In this document: piece by piece, positions 27,496-36,366 of the stretch
Position numbering within the stretch: position 1 is the first letter of the stretch
Layout: every line of letters starts with the position of its first letter
Source of the DNA: Flavobacterium sp. CFS9
Lineage (GTDB): Bacteria > Bacteroidota > Bacteroidia > Flavobacteriales > Flavobacteriaceae
Length of the DNA: 64,000 bases
Reading direction: 5' to 3'
NCBI RefSeq assembly: GCF_041154745.1
Contig: NZ_AP031573.1
Location: 3,348,001-3,412,000 of the forward strand
Notes under the pieces: generated by a model
Told to the model about the DNA's origin: nothing
Seen by the model: the letters and a program-made list of their open reading frames with translations, nothing else
The model's database searches: none
Made by a program: the position numbers and the translations under genes

Positions 27496-28299
27496 CTATT
27501 TTAAAATCGTTGCCAGTTCTACAATTTCAAAATCAGGATTGTGTAGAACAAAATCTCTAATTAGGGCAGTATGTCCGGCACCTAACAGAACCATTATTTT
27601 GTCGTCTTTGCTTTCGGTTAGCTTTTGAATTAAAGCATACATATAAAGGTTTCTTCTGTACCACTCCGAAACTAAATAAGCCCCCACAAAATCATCTGTT
27701 TTACCCCCTTTAGTTGCCGTTTGAACGTACCAGCCAATATTGTCTTCATTTGATTTTTTGGTATTGATGTCTAGAAGTAATTCGGTAAGTGAATATTTGG
27801 CAATTTTTTCATTTTGACTCTTTTCATAATATTTCATAGTTTCTTCATTCTTTTTGATCAAATCAAACTGACCGGCAGCTGCCATTCCTTTTACGAGGCT
27901 ATCATATGGAAAGTCGGCGTTGTTGTAATCAATGCCATATAACTTTTTATGACCTAATTTTTTAGCTGATCTTAAAGCGACTTGTACAATTTCATCCGCT
28001 CTTTTTTGAAGCAGACTGTCCGTATTTCTATTGTAGAATTTGTCCAGTTTGTCCTGTTTTTGATAATTCCATTCTACGAAAATCTTGTTAGGACCAAACT
28101 TTTTAATTTTATTGGCAATGTTCTCCAGTTCCTTTTGGCTTTTGTCTGACATGACATTAAAACTGTTGATTTTGGCAACGTCAAGTCCCGGGTTTTCAAA
28201 ATGGAAAGTTCCAAGTAAGAGTATTTGTTTTTTCTTTGACTGTCCGGAAACGGTATTAAATGCGATAACAGCAAGTAATAGTAAGATGATTTTTTTCAT
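27496..28299 (-). CDS. DUF5694-domain secreted protein (TraB/ChaN-like)
   Basis: The protein has 267 residues. A signal peptide ends at SGQ (residue 20). The mature part begins KKKQILLLGTFHFENPG and closes with MVLLGAGHTALIRDF, the paired GTFHF and GAGH motifs of DUF5694. These resemble the conserved His/Glu elements of the TraB/TIKI/ChaN superfamily, with IFVEW providing an acidic residue. By relationship it may be a metal-dependent hydrolase or haem-binding protein at the envelope, but no member is well characterised. It is transcribed divergently from the histidine kinase. Confidence 0.82.
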   Translation of the reverse strand: MKKIILLLLAVIAFNTVSGQSKKKQILLLGTFHFENPGLDVAKINSFNVMSDKSQKELENIANKIKKFGPNKIFVEWNYQKQDKLDKFYNRNTDSLLQKRADEIVQVALRSAKKLGHKKLYGIDYNNADFPYDSLVKGMAAAGQFDLIKKNEETMKYYEKSQNEKIAKYSLTELLLDINTKKSNEDNIGWYVQTATKGGKTDDFVGAYLVSEWYRRNLYMYALIQKLTESKDDKIMVLLGAGHTALIRDFVLHNPDFEIVELATILK

Positions 28300-28323
28300 G
28301 ATGATTGGTTTTTAAATTCAGGA

Positions 28324-28331
28324 CAAATGTA
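28324..28331 (-). promoter_or_regulatory. -7 box of the DUF5694 gene
   Basis: On the minus strand TACATTTG lies 24 bases before ATG 28299 and matches TAnnTTTG exactly. Confidence 0.5.
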
Positions 28332-28493
28332 GCATAGCTTTTCAGGTGAAATTTTAGTTTTTGATGAACGTCAAATTTCAATTGGTAAACTCGTGGAATT
28401 TACGGTTTAAAAATTTGGTGTATCGTTTTTGATGGTTCGTCACCCAAAAGAGAGGTTTTGTATAAATATAGTATTCATATGAAGTCATAGTTG

Positions 28494-28501
28494 TATTTTT
28501 G
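28494..28501 (+). promoter_or_regulatory. -7 box of the two-component operon
   Basis: TATTTTTG lies 19 bases before ATG 28521, giving an expected leader of about 15 bases. No clear -33 box was seen. Confidence 0.5.
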
Positions 28502-28520
28502 AAAGGACAACAACATTATT

Positions 28521-29561
28521 ATGAAGCTGAAAATACCATTGTCTTATCATATCTTTCTTTTTCTGGGATTGTATATCACCTTTAATCTTTGGGAAATTGG
28601 GATAAACAATCGGGATCTGGATCTTGTATTCAACAGGATTTCCTTTATGTTTAACATTAGTTTTATAGTGGTAATCTTTATTGTCTACTTTTTGAATTTT
28701 CACACTTTTTGTAAATGGTTTTTAAACAAAAAGAAAATTCTTTTGTTTGTGATTAGCATTCCTGTCTCCTTGTTGATTTTTGCTGCGATACGTTATTTTG
28801 TTCAGGAAGTGATACTATATGAGCTCACAGGAATTCATAATTATGCAAAAGAAACCAGAGAGATCAGCTATTATATTAAGGACAATTTTTTCTTTGGCCT
28901 GCCTGCTGTTGTTTTAAGCAGTCTGGCTTATCTGTTTTTTCATTTTCAGGAAACGCAAAAACAAAATCAGGAATTAGTATTAGAAAATAAAAAGGCAGAA
29001 CTCCAAATGTTGAAATCGCAGGTGAGTCCGCATTTTTTGTTTAACACCTTAAATTTCTTTTACAGTCAGCTGGTTTTGAGAGAGGATGAAATGGCTTCGG
29101 ATATTTTGGTACTTTCGGATTTGCTGCGTTATGTGATTACAGAAACGGAGAAAGATGAGGTATTGCTTTCTAAAGAAATTCAGTTTGTAGAAAACTACAT
29201 TCATTTGCAGAAAAAAAGATTTGAAGATCAGCTTTACCTGGACTTTGTAATTGAAGGAAATTATTCAACAGAAAAGATTCTTCCGTCGGTGCTGGTACAT
29301 TTTATGGAGAACGTTTTCAAACATGGAAAATTGAATAAAGAAGAGGAGAAAGCGGTTATTGTTATCGTAATAAAAGAAAATTTTTTAGAGCTGTCAACCT
29401 TTAACTATAATGGTGCAGGTGAAAATTATTCTTCAACCGGAATCGGTTTTGATAATCTTTGCAAACGTTTGGAGCATGCTTATAAAGGTGAGTTTACACT
29501 CGAAAAAATAGCAGAAAAGAATACCTTTAAAACCTATTTAAAAATACCATTAAAAAAGTAA
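28521..29561 (+). CDS. LytS-type sensor histidine kinase
   Basis: The protein has 346 residues and phosphorylates the LytTR regulator encoded next. Four membrane helices are visible at about 8-26, 43-62, 72-92 and 124-142, with no large extracellular sensor domain. A coiled coil then leads to the His_kinase domain. The phosphorylated histidine is His171 in SQVSPHFLFNTLN, and the ATP-binding part has VHFMENVFKHG (N box) and GIGFDNLCKRL (G box). The stop codon is one base from the regulator's start codon, so translation is probably coupled. The signal sensed is unknown. Confidence 0.92.
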   Translation: MKLKIPLSYHIFLFLGLYITFNLWEIGINNRDLDLVFNRISFMFNISFIVVIFIVYFLNFHTFCKWFLNKKKILLFVISIPVSLLIFAAIRYFVQEVILYELTGIHNYAKETREISYYIKDNFFFGLPAVVLSSLAYLFFHFQETQKQNQELVLENKKAELQMLKSQVSPHFLFNTLNFFYSQLVLREDEMASDILVLSDLLRYVITETEKDEVLLSKEIQFVENYIHLQKKRFEDQLYLDFVIEGNYSTEKILPSVLVHFMENVFKHGKLNKEEEKAVIVIVIKENFLELSTFNYNGAGENYSSTGIGFDNLCKRLEHAYKGEFTLEKIAEKNTFKTYLKIPLKK

Positions 29562-29562
29562 T

Positions 29563-30267
29563 ATGAAATTGAAGTGTATCATTGTTGATGATGAACCGCC
29601 CGCAACGCGTATTCTGGAAAATTATATCGGGAAAGTATCTTTTTTGGAAAAAACAGCTGTTTTCAATGATGCGTTGAAAGTATTGGAATTTCTAAATACA
29701 CATAGAGTTGATGTTATTTTTCTGGATATTCAGATGCCGCAGCTAACGGGTTTACAGCTTTCGAGAATCATTTCTAAAGACATAAAAGTAATTTTTACAA
29801 CGGCTTATCCCGATTTTGCTTTAGAAGGATTTGAATTGAATGCTGTAGATTATTTACTAAAACCAATCGCTTTTGAACGATTTTATCAGGCAGTTTCCAA
29901 ACTCAATACAGATTCAAAAACAGAATTGGTATCGAGTAGTTCAACAGATTTTATTTTTGTTAAAACAGACGGAAAAAACAAATTTAAAAAGCTGCTTTTA
30001 GAGGAGATTTTGTTTGTGGAAAGTCTTCAGAATTATGTTTGCATTCATACGTCGAATCAGCAGATTATTACACATTCGTCCCTGAAAAATGTTATTGAAT
30101 CGCTGCCGGAAAAAGGTTTTGTTCAAATTCATAAATCGTATGTGGTAGCTTTAAAACATATTGAGTCAACAGATAATTTCTCCGTTTTTGTAAATGGTAA
30201 AGAGCTTCCGATTGGGGCTACTTTTAAAGATTCCTTTTTTGAAAAGATTGAGGGGAATAAGATTTAA
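29563..30267 (+). CDS. LytTR-family response regulator
   Basis: The protein has 234 residues. The receiver domain (1-120) has the acidic pair Asp9-Asp10, the phosphorylation site Asp55 in VIFLDIQMP, Thr in FTTAYPD and Lys in YLLKPI. The LytTR DNA-binding domain spans about 138-232 (LFVESLQNYVCIHT, then FVQIHKSYVVALKHIES). It forms an operon with the kinase just upstream. The stop codon overlaps the first bases of a family B repeat, and a diverged copy of its last 10 codons lies about 175 bases downstream. Its target promoters cannot be identified here. Confidence 0.93.
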   Translation: MKLKCIIVDDEPPATRILENYIGKVSFLEKTAVFNDALKVLEFLNTHRVDVIFLDIQMPQLTGLQLSRIISKDIKVIFTTAYPDFALEGFELNAVDYLLKPIAFERFYQAVSKLNTDSKTELVSSSSTDFIFVKTDGKNKFKKLLLEEILFVESLQNYVCIHTSNQQIITHSSLKNVIESLPEKGFVQIHKSYVVALKHIESTDNFSVFVNGKELPIGATFKDSFFEKIEGNKI

Positions 30268-30660
30268 CCGCAAGGGGCACCAGTTTTTTTATTCTGGGAC
30301 TTATATATAAACCGCAAAGTTCGCAAAGCTATAGATTAAGCTTTGCGAACTTTATATTTATTAAGCACAATCCAGGGGAAAATCTTTGCGCTCTTTGCGG
30401 TTAACTTTTTTTGAAAAGATTGAGGAGAATAATATTTAACTGCAAAGAGCGCAAAGATTTTTTATTCTGCGACTTATATATGAACCACAAAGGGCGCTAG
30501 TTTTTTATAAAGGTTTTAAATAAAACCGCAAAGTTCGCAAAGCTATAGATTAAGCTTTGCGAACTTTGTGTTTATTAAGCACAATCTAAGGGAAAATCTT
30601 TGCGCTCTTTGCGGTTATTATGCGTAATCCAGGAGAAAAATTTAGCACCCTTTGCGGTTA
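30231..30660. repeat. Tandemly duplicated family B repeat including the 3' end of the regulator gene
   Basis: Two units follow each other, about 30231-30404 and 30405-30618. Each begins with a TTTTTTGAAAAGATTGAGG stretch that encodes the regulator's C-terminus and its stop codon, followed by the GCAAAG palindrome. Each holds the same 15-bp perfect stem AAAGTTCGCAAAGCT/AGCTTTGCGAACTTT with loop ATAGATTA (30316-30353 and 30530-30567). A third GCGGTTA-ended arm extends to 30660. Nothing else is seen in the 400-base gap. Confidence 0.85.
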
Positions 30661-30667
30661 AAATAAA

Positions 30668-31132
30668 TTACTTTTTATTCTTACCGTTTTTATAAACTAC
30701 TTTTTCTACCACTACCGGTTTTCCATTACCTTTTGGAAATTCTTTCTTCTTAGGTCTTTTGGCAGCGGAACTTGTTCTTGATGGACTTTGATCGCCTCTT
30801 GCTCTTTCAGAATCTTTAGGAGCAGCTTTAAATTCAGGTCTGTCCTTCGTACTGTCTTTTTTGGGAATCTGAGCTTTGTGTCTGGCTAAAACATCATTTG
30901 GGTTTTTAGGGTTTTCTTTCGTTCCTCTTAAATGAATTACCAGTCCGTTTAAGAAATTACGCAAAACCTGATCGCCGCATTCCATATAATTTGGGTGATC
31001 TTCCGCTCTAAAAAAAGCGCCCAATTCTGATTTTGAAATTCTGAAATCTACTAATTCTAAAATTTCTACTATTTGGTCGTCACGGAGCATCAAAGCCACG
31101 CGAAGTTTTTTTAGGATATCGTTGTTTGTCAT
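30668..31132 (-). CDS. DUF1456 (YehS-like) protein
   Basis: With the start at 31132 the protein has 154 residues; the frame extended to 31180 adds 16 residues of poor composition. Two repeats of the DUF1456 helical unit are visible: NNDILKKLRVALMLRDDQIVEILEL and SELGAFFRAEDHPNYMECGDQVLRNFLNGLVIHLRG (each quoted here as a motif span of roughly residues 2-40 and 43-85). A basic, Lys/Pro/Arg-rich disordered tail follows from about 90. Function is unknown; the basic tail could bind nucleic acid. The promoter box is at 31219. Confidence 0.85.
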   Translation of the reverse strand: MTNNDILKKLRVALMLRDDQIVEILELVDFRISKSELGAFFRAEDHPNYMECGDQVLRNFLNGLVIHLRGTKENPKNPNDVLARHKAQIPKKDSTKDRPEFKAAPKDSERARGDQSPSRTSSAAKRPKKKEFPKGNGKPVVVEKVVYKNGKNKK

Positions 31133-31218
31133 TTTTTGTTTTTTAGTTTCAAGTTTGTTTTTAGTTTCAAGTTCCCACAATCCTCATAGGAATCACAAAC
31201 TGTACACTTAATTTTTTA

Positions 31219-31226
31219 CAAAGGTA
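31219..31226 (-). promoter_or_regulatory. -7 box of the DUF1456 gene
   Basis: On the minus strand TACCTTTG matches TAnnTTTG and lies 86 bases before ATG 31132. The 517-base gap 31133-31649 otherwise holds only this box and the decayed gene fragment below. Confidence 0.45.
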
Positions 31227-31353
31227 CGTTTTAAAAGTAATTATTATGATACAGGCTGTTTTAATTTTTTTTTTACAACGTATTGTAAGAATTAAAATTG
31301 GAACGCAATATAACTAGTGAAAATTAGTGTATTCGTAACTCGTTCTTTCGCTT

Positions 31354-31575
31354 TTATTTAAAATTACAATTGTTTAAGATATTTATTAATTGGTCTAAAT
31401 CGGATTTTAAGTGTTGGGCTGTAATTACAATTCGATTTAGAGAAGCTATGTTTTTTATCTATTTGGAACTGGCGATAATAATTTTATTTGCTTTTAATGT
31501 TTCGATTGGATTTTCATCTTCTAAATAAAGTAAAATATATTTATAAGAAATATCTTTAAATTTTGATGTAAAAAC
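31354..31575 (-). pseudogene. Decayed 3' end of an AONS/KBL-like aminotransferase gene
   Basis: Read on the minus strand, this stretch encodes SYKYILLYLED, then ETLKANKIIIASS, a stop (TAG) and a frameshift, then NRIVITAQHLKSDLDQLI and a stop codon. These align in order with the end of the intact enzyme at 36364-37395 (LIYIEMER, LNANKIIIANF, NRIVITANHTKDDLDQVI). Nucleotide identity is highest in a 22-base run ending ATTTTATTTGC. No start and no N-terminal domain are left. It lies on the far side of SusC/SusD from the intact gene, in the same orientation, so it records an old duplication or rearrangement. Confidence 0.8.
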
Positions 31576-31649
31576 GAATTTTAGTAAAATAAAGTCTGTA
31601 AATTACAGGTCTAACAAACCAAATTATTAACCATTATTAACTAAAATTT

Positions 31650-34600
31650 ATGAAACAAAAGAATTTCACCTTTTCCTTCGTTCTGTTCTTGCTTGCTTCA
31701 GGCATACTGTTTGCACAAAAAATAACGGTAAAGGGAAGCGTAACAGATGAGAGGGGTGTTTCAATGCCAGGTGTAAATATCCAGGAAAAAGGAACATCCA
31801 ATACTACTACTTCAGGTTTAGACGGGGATTTTGCCATTAGCGTAAATAAAGGATCAGTCTTGTTATTTTCGTTCGTTGGGTACAAAATGAATGAAGCTAC
31901 TGTAACCCGAAGTATTTTGAATGTAAAAATGAATCCGGATTCTAAAGAGTTGGATGCAGTGACGGTAACCGCTTTTGGCATAAAAAATAAAACAAAATCT
32001 TTGGGTTATGCCAGCCAGACTTTGAAGGCCTCAGATATAGAAAGACCGGGCCAATTAAATGCTCTTGAAAGTTTGCAGGGAGGAGTAGCAGGAGTAACCA
32101 TAAGTAAAACTTCCGGAGGAGTTGGTGCTGGTGTAGACATTGTTATTCGCGGTGTCTCTTCTTTAGATCCGTCTAATAATAATCAGCCTTTGATTATTAT
32201 TGATGGTAATCCTGTAAATAACGCTACAGCTATAGGAAATGTAGCTCCTTCCAAAGGTTCTAATTCTGTGAGTAGCGGAGAACAGTTTTCATTTTCCAAC
32301 AGAGCAATAGATATCAATCCGGAAGATATAGAAAGTTACACTGTTCTTAAAGGAGCCGGTGCTACAGCATTGTATGGTATTTTGGCTGGTAATGGTGTGA
32401 TTATTATCACTACCAAAAGAGGGAAAGAAGGAAAACCGAAAATTAATATCAATTCCAGCATTACTTTTAGTGAGGTAAATCATTATCCGGAGCTACAATC
32501 CAAATACAGAGAAGGTCTAAACGGAGCTTCTTATGTAAAAAGTACCGTATCGGATAGCGCTAGTGGTTTTGAATGGGTAAATCCTGCAAGCCCGGGAGGG
32601 TTCTGGAGTTTTGGACCGGAATATTCCAGTTCAGATGGTGCAGGAATTAAATACAGAAATTATTATAAGGATTTCTTTAAAACTGGTGTGACTCAAAACT
32701 TAGGCGTGAGTGTAAGCGGAGGAACAGAGAAAATCAATTATTTTGTGTCTGCTTCTACCAGTAAAGATGAAGGCATTGTACCAAATACTTCTTACCAAAG
32801 AAAAACTTTCAAAGCAAATGGAGGGTATCAGATTTCTGAAAAATTTAAAATTGGGTCCTCTTTTGCTTATACAAAATCCGGAGGTATAAGATCTAATAAT
32901 GGAGACAAATCGGTGATGAGTTCTCTGGCATATTGGTCACCCTCTATTGATGTAAATGATTATCTTACCGCTGCAGGTAAAGAAAAAGATTATACAAATG
33001 GTATTATCGATCAGCCAAGATATTTTACCTCTGTAAGTAATTTAAAAGATGATGTAAATCGTATTATTGCTTCGGCCGATTTTAATTATCAGGCAACTTC
33101 ATGGTTAAACTTTGTTTATAGAGCTAGTGTAGATAATTATTCTGAAACGAGAAACCGATATGTTCCTGCTAATCTCGATGTGGGAACAGCAGTAAATGGT
33201 TTTATTCTGGATGAAAATATTGGTTTTACGGGACTCAATTCTAGTTTTGTGGTCACTGCCAATAAAAAATTTGGAAATTTTAATACTACCCTTACCTTAG
33301 GAAATCAAATTTTGGACACCAAAAATACGTATTCAAATGTGAGAGGGGAAGGAATTTTTATTACAGATTTTAATAATATTTCTAATGCGACCAATTTGTT
33401 TGCTTATAATACGGGTGAAGAGCGTGTAAGAAACGTGGGTAACTTTTTTGAAGCAAAAGCAGATTATAAAGAAATTATTTATCTGGGGGTTACGGGGCGA
33501 TACGATCAGGTGTCTACTTTGCCGGTAAAGAATAATAAATTTGATTATTATTCTGCTAATTTGTCTTTTCTTTTTGGAGACCTGATTGACCAGAACAAAT
33601 CTATTTTGTCTTATGGAAAATTAAGGACGTCCTGGGCACAAAGCGGAAAAACGCCCCCGTTTGCGATCTTTAGAAAAAATATAAAAGATGTAAATTTTCC
33701 ATTCAACGGAGTTGGAGGAGTATCTGCCACATCTGTGGATGCCAATCCAAATTTGAAAGCCGAAATTATATCGACTTGGGAAATAGGTACGGATTTACGT
33801 TTTTTTAGAGACAGGATCCGACTGGAATACACTTATTTTAACAGGGTTAGTGAGGATCAGATTATTCAAAGAATTGTGCCACAATCCTCTTCAATTACGG
33901 CATTCTGGGACAACGGCGGATCTTTAAAAACAACCGGAAACGAATTGACTTTAGGTGTAGATTGGTTTAAAAATCCAAAGTTCAGCTGGACCTCTACGCT
34001 AAATTTTACACAATACAAAACTAAAGTTACAGCATTGCCTTTTGAAAATATTATTTTCGGATATGACTCTCAGGCTACCAATATAACTTCACAAGTACGT
34101 TTGGGCGATGCAGCGGGAACACTTTACGGCCAGTCCTGGCAACGAGTAGACGGTAAAGTAGTGATTGGTGCAAACGGATTGCCTGTTTTTAATAAAACAA
34201 GTACGGGAGCCATAGCAATAGGTAAGATTGGTGAGGCTTTTCCGGACTGGGTAGCTACGCTAAACAATACCTTTAAAATTAAAAATTTTGATATCGGTTT
34301 TTTGCTGGAATATAAAAAAGGCGGAGATGCGTATGATACAGCCAGAAGAAACGGAATTAGAAATGGTGTTTTGGGAGTTACTGCTGACAGAAGCGAAACT
34401 GCTGTTTTAGACGGTGTAAAATCGGATGGAGCGGGAGGATATGTACCGAACGACATCCCTATAAATAAGTCGTTACGAAACAATTATTATAACAATACGA
34501 TTTACAATACAGCGGCAGATGCTCTTATACAGGATGCCTCCTGGTTTAAGCTTAGAAATGTGTCGGTTACTTATAATATGACCAAAGAAGCATTAAAAAT

Positions 34601-34781
34601 CATTGGTGTTTCTAATTTGTCTTTTACGGTATCGGGTAGTAATTTCCTGATTTGGACACCCTTTGATGGTTTTGATCCGGAAGGTTCCAGCTACAGTGCC
34701 GGTACCAATGTTTACGGATTTACGGGTTTGACGACTCCGCTTACGCAAACCTATTCATTTAGTATTAATCTAGGATTTTAA
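31650..34781 (+). CDS. SusC/RagA-type TonB-linked outer-membrane transporter
   Basis: The protein has 1043 residues. A signal peptide (1-22, ending LFAQ) is followed by a CarboxypepD_reg-like domain (about 24-100, GSVTDERGVSMPGVNIQEKG), a plug (about 115-250 with GATALYGILAGNGVIIITTKRG) and the barrel, ending TYSFSINLGF. SusC proteins form a lidded pore with the SusD lipoprotein encoded 10 bases downstream and import oligosaccharides or peptides. No glycoside hydrolase lies nearby; the facing operon (esterase, dipeptide epimerase, aminotransferase) suggests a peptide-like substrate, but only as inference. Confidence 0.94.
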   Translation: MKQKNFTFSFVLFLLASGILFAQKITVKGSVTDERGVSMPGVNIQEKGTSNTTTSGLDGDFAISVNKGSVLLFSFVGYKMNEATVTRSILNVKMNPDSKELDAVTVTAFGIKNKTKSLGYASQTLKASDIERPGQLNALESLQGGVAGVTISKTSGGVGAGVDIVIRGVSSLDPSNNNQPLIIIDGNPVNNATAIGNVAPSKGSNSVSSGEQFSFSNRAIDINPEDIESYTVLKGAGATALYGILAGNGVIIITTKRGKEGKPKININSSITFSEVNHYPELQSKYREGLNGASYVKSTVSDSASGFEWVNPASPGGFWSFGPEYSSSDGAGIKYRNYYKDFFKTGVTQNLGVSVSGGTEKINYFVSASTSKDEGIVPNTSYQRKTFKANGGYQISEKFKIGSSFAYTKSGGIRSNNGDKSVMSSLAYWSPSIDVNDYLTAAGKEKDYTNGIIDQPRYFTSVSNLKDDVNRIIASADFNYQATSWLNFVYRASVDNYSETRNRYVPANLDVGTAVNGFILDENIGFTGLNSSFVVTANKKFGNFNTTLTLGNQILDTKNTYSNVRGEGIFITDFNNISNATNLFAYNTGEERVRNVGNFFEAKADYKEIIYLGVTGRYDQVSTLPVKNNKFDYYSANLSFLFGDLIDQNKSILSYGKLRTSWAQSGKTPPFAIFRKNIKDVNFPFNGVGGVSATSVDANPNLKAEIISTWEIGTDLRFFRDRIRLEYTYFNRVSEDQIIQRIVPQSSSITAFWDNGGSLKTTGNELTLGVDWFKNPKFSWTSTLNFTQYKTKVTALPFENIIFGYDSQATNITSQVRLGDAAGTLYGQSWQRVDGKVVIGANGLPVFNKTSTGAIAIGKIGEAFPDWVATLNNTFKIKNFDIGFLLEYKKGGDAYDTARRNGIRNGVLGVTADRSETAVLDGVKSDGAGGYVPNDIPINKSLRNNYYNNTIYNTAADALIQDASWFKLRNVSVTYNMTKEALKIIGVSNLSFTVSGSNFLIWTPFDGFDPEGSSYSAGTNVYGFTGLTTPLTQTYSFSINLGF

Positions 34782-34791
34782 TTTATAAAAG

Positions 34792-36324
34792 ATGAAAAAT
34801 ATACTCAAAATATTCTTGATCATAATCATTGCCCTGACAACTTATAGCTGTAGCGATGATTATTTTGATGTAAATACACCGGGAAATGTAATACCTGATG
34901 CCAATAAGAATCTAAAAGATTTATTAGGTCCTGCAATTTATTACACATTTGATGCTCAGTATACTGCTGCAACCAGAGTTTCTTTACTAACGCAATATAC
35001 TTCCTCTGCACTTAATTCGTCAGTAGGGGTAGACAATCATTACGAAGAATCTTTAGATAGTTATTGGTCTTCTGCGTATGTAAAAGCTTTAGGAAACCTG
35101 AAAGAAGTAGCCGATAAAGCCGATGAAACAAAATCATCACATTACAAGGGCATTGTTCAAATTTTACAAGCAGTAAATTTTGGATTGTTGACGGATCTGT
35201 ACGGAGATATACCTTTTTCGCAGGCGTCGTTGGCATCACAGAATTTTAAGCCGGAATATGACAGTCAGGAAGAGGTCTACAAAGGTATAACCAACCTGTT
35301 AGATCAGGCAATAGCCAATTTATCGGCTCCTAACACATCCTCTTTTGCTCCGGGAAAAGAAGACCTTGTTTATGGCGGAGATGTAAAAAAATGGATAAAA
35401 GCAGCTTATACCTTTAAAGCGAGATATGCGCTGCACTTATCAAAAATTAATGCGACAACTGCTGCCAGTACGGTAGTTTCTTATTTAGCAAATGGAATTA
35501 CATCTAATGCTGATGACTTTCAATTGATTTACAATAAAGTACAGACCAATCCGTGGTATAATAATCAATTAGGACTTAATACCGGAAATGCATCTTATTT
35601 GATAACCAAGCAATTTATTGGTTTTATGAACGGAAACACGTTTGCTTTTAAAACAGTAACGATGGATCCCAGAATGCCATTACTGATTGATCTTAGGAGT
35701 TATCCTGTAACAGATGGGGTTGTGAATCCTAAAGATCCAAATCCTAATGTTCCGGGGAATTATATTGGTGGAGAACCTGGCCAGGGATCAAAAGGAACAC
35801 CGGCACCTAATGCTAAAATAGGGCTGTATTCTTATTATTCAAAAATAGATTCGCCAGTTGTTATTTTATCCTTTTCTGAAGTTAAACTAATGCAGGCTGA
35901 AGCACAATTTATTTTAAATGGAGGTAATGCGACAAGTACCGGAACAAATGCAATAGGGTATAGCGCCTATATGGATGCTATTGGTGCAAATATGGATAAA
36001 TTGGGAGTTTCCGCTCCGGATAAAAATGCTTATTTGGGAGATGTTTCTATAAACAAAGGTGCCGCCAGTTTGCAGTTGAAAGATATTATGAGGCAAAAAA
36101 ATATAGTACTTTATTTGAACTGCGAAACATTTAATGATTACAGAAGATATGATTTTTCTACAAACGTTTTTCCGGGATTAGCCCTGCCAAAAGCTGTTGA
36201 TCCTGCTAATGGAGGAAAATGGATAAGAAGATTTATTTATTCAACCAACGAAAGAAACGCGAATAAAGCAAATTATGAATTAAACTTTAAATCAATGGTC
36301 ACACCGGTTTGGTGGGATAAATAA
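34792..36324 (+). CDS. SusD/RagB-family surface lipoprotein
   Basis: The protein has 510 residues. The signal peptide ends in lipobox TYSC with lipid Cys20, followed by SDDYFDVNTPGN, typical of SusD-like_2 proteins. The body has the alpha-helical TPR-like scaffold (LLTDLYGDIPFSQA, WIKAAYTFKARYALHL) with a C-terminal variable region. The ending NYELNFKSMVTPVWWDK is common to this subgroup. It caps the SusC pore and binds the substrate on the cell surface. It is co-transcribed with SusC and followed by a strong hairpin terminator. Confidence 0.93.
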   Translation: MKNILKIFLIIIIALTTYSCSDDYFDVNTPGNVIPDANKNLKDLLGPAIYYTFDAQYTAATRVSLLTQYTSSALNSSVGVDNHYEESLDSYWSSAYVKALGNLKEVADKADETKSSHYKGIVQILQAVNFGLLTDLYGDIPFSQASLASQNFKPEYDSQEEVYKGITNLLDQAIANLSAPNTSSFAPGKEDLVYGGDVKKWIKAAYTFKARYALHLSKINATTAASTVVSYLANGITSNADDFQLIYNKVQTNPWYNNQLGLNTGNASYLITKQFIGFMNGNTFAFKTVTMDPRMPLLIDLRSYPVTDGVVNPKDPNPNVPGNYIGGEPGQGSKGTPAPNAKIGLYSYYSKIDSPVVILSFSEVKLMQAEAQFILNGGNATSTGTNAIGYSAYMDAIGANMDKLGVSAPDKNAYLGDVSINKGAASLQLKDIMRQKNIVLYLNCETFNDYRRYDFSTNVFPGLALPKAVDPANGGKWIRRFIYSTNERNANKANYELNFKSMVTPVWWDK

Positions 36325-36335
36325 AAACTAAAGCG

Positions 36336-36366
36336 GCTCTGATTTTTGATCAGAGCTGTTTTTTTA
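36336..36366. terminator. Bidirectional terminator between SusD and the aminotransferase gene
   Basis: GCTCTGAT/ATCAGAGC, an 8-bp perfect stem with a 5-base loop, has a T run on the plus side and A-rich sequence on the other side. The last bases overlap the stop region of the convergent gene at 36364. Confidence 0.85.

Noticed and set aside
27293..30660. CRISPR array from the repeated GCAAAG words
   Set aside because: Repeats are palindromic, irregularly spaced and lack unique spacers; no cas genes are near.
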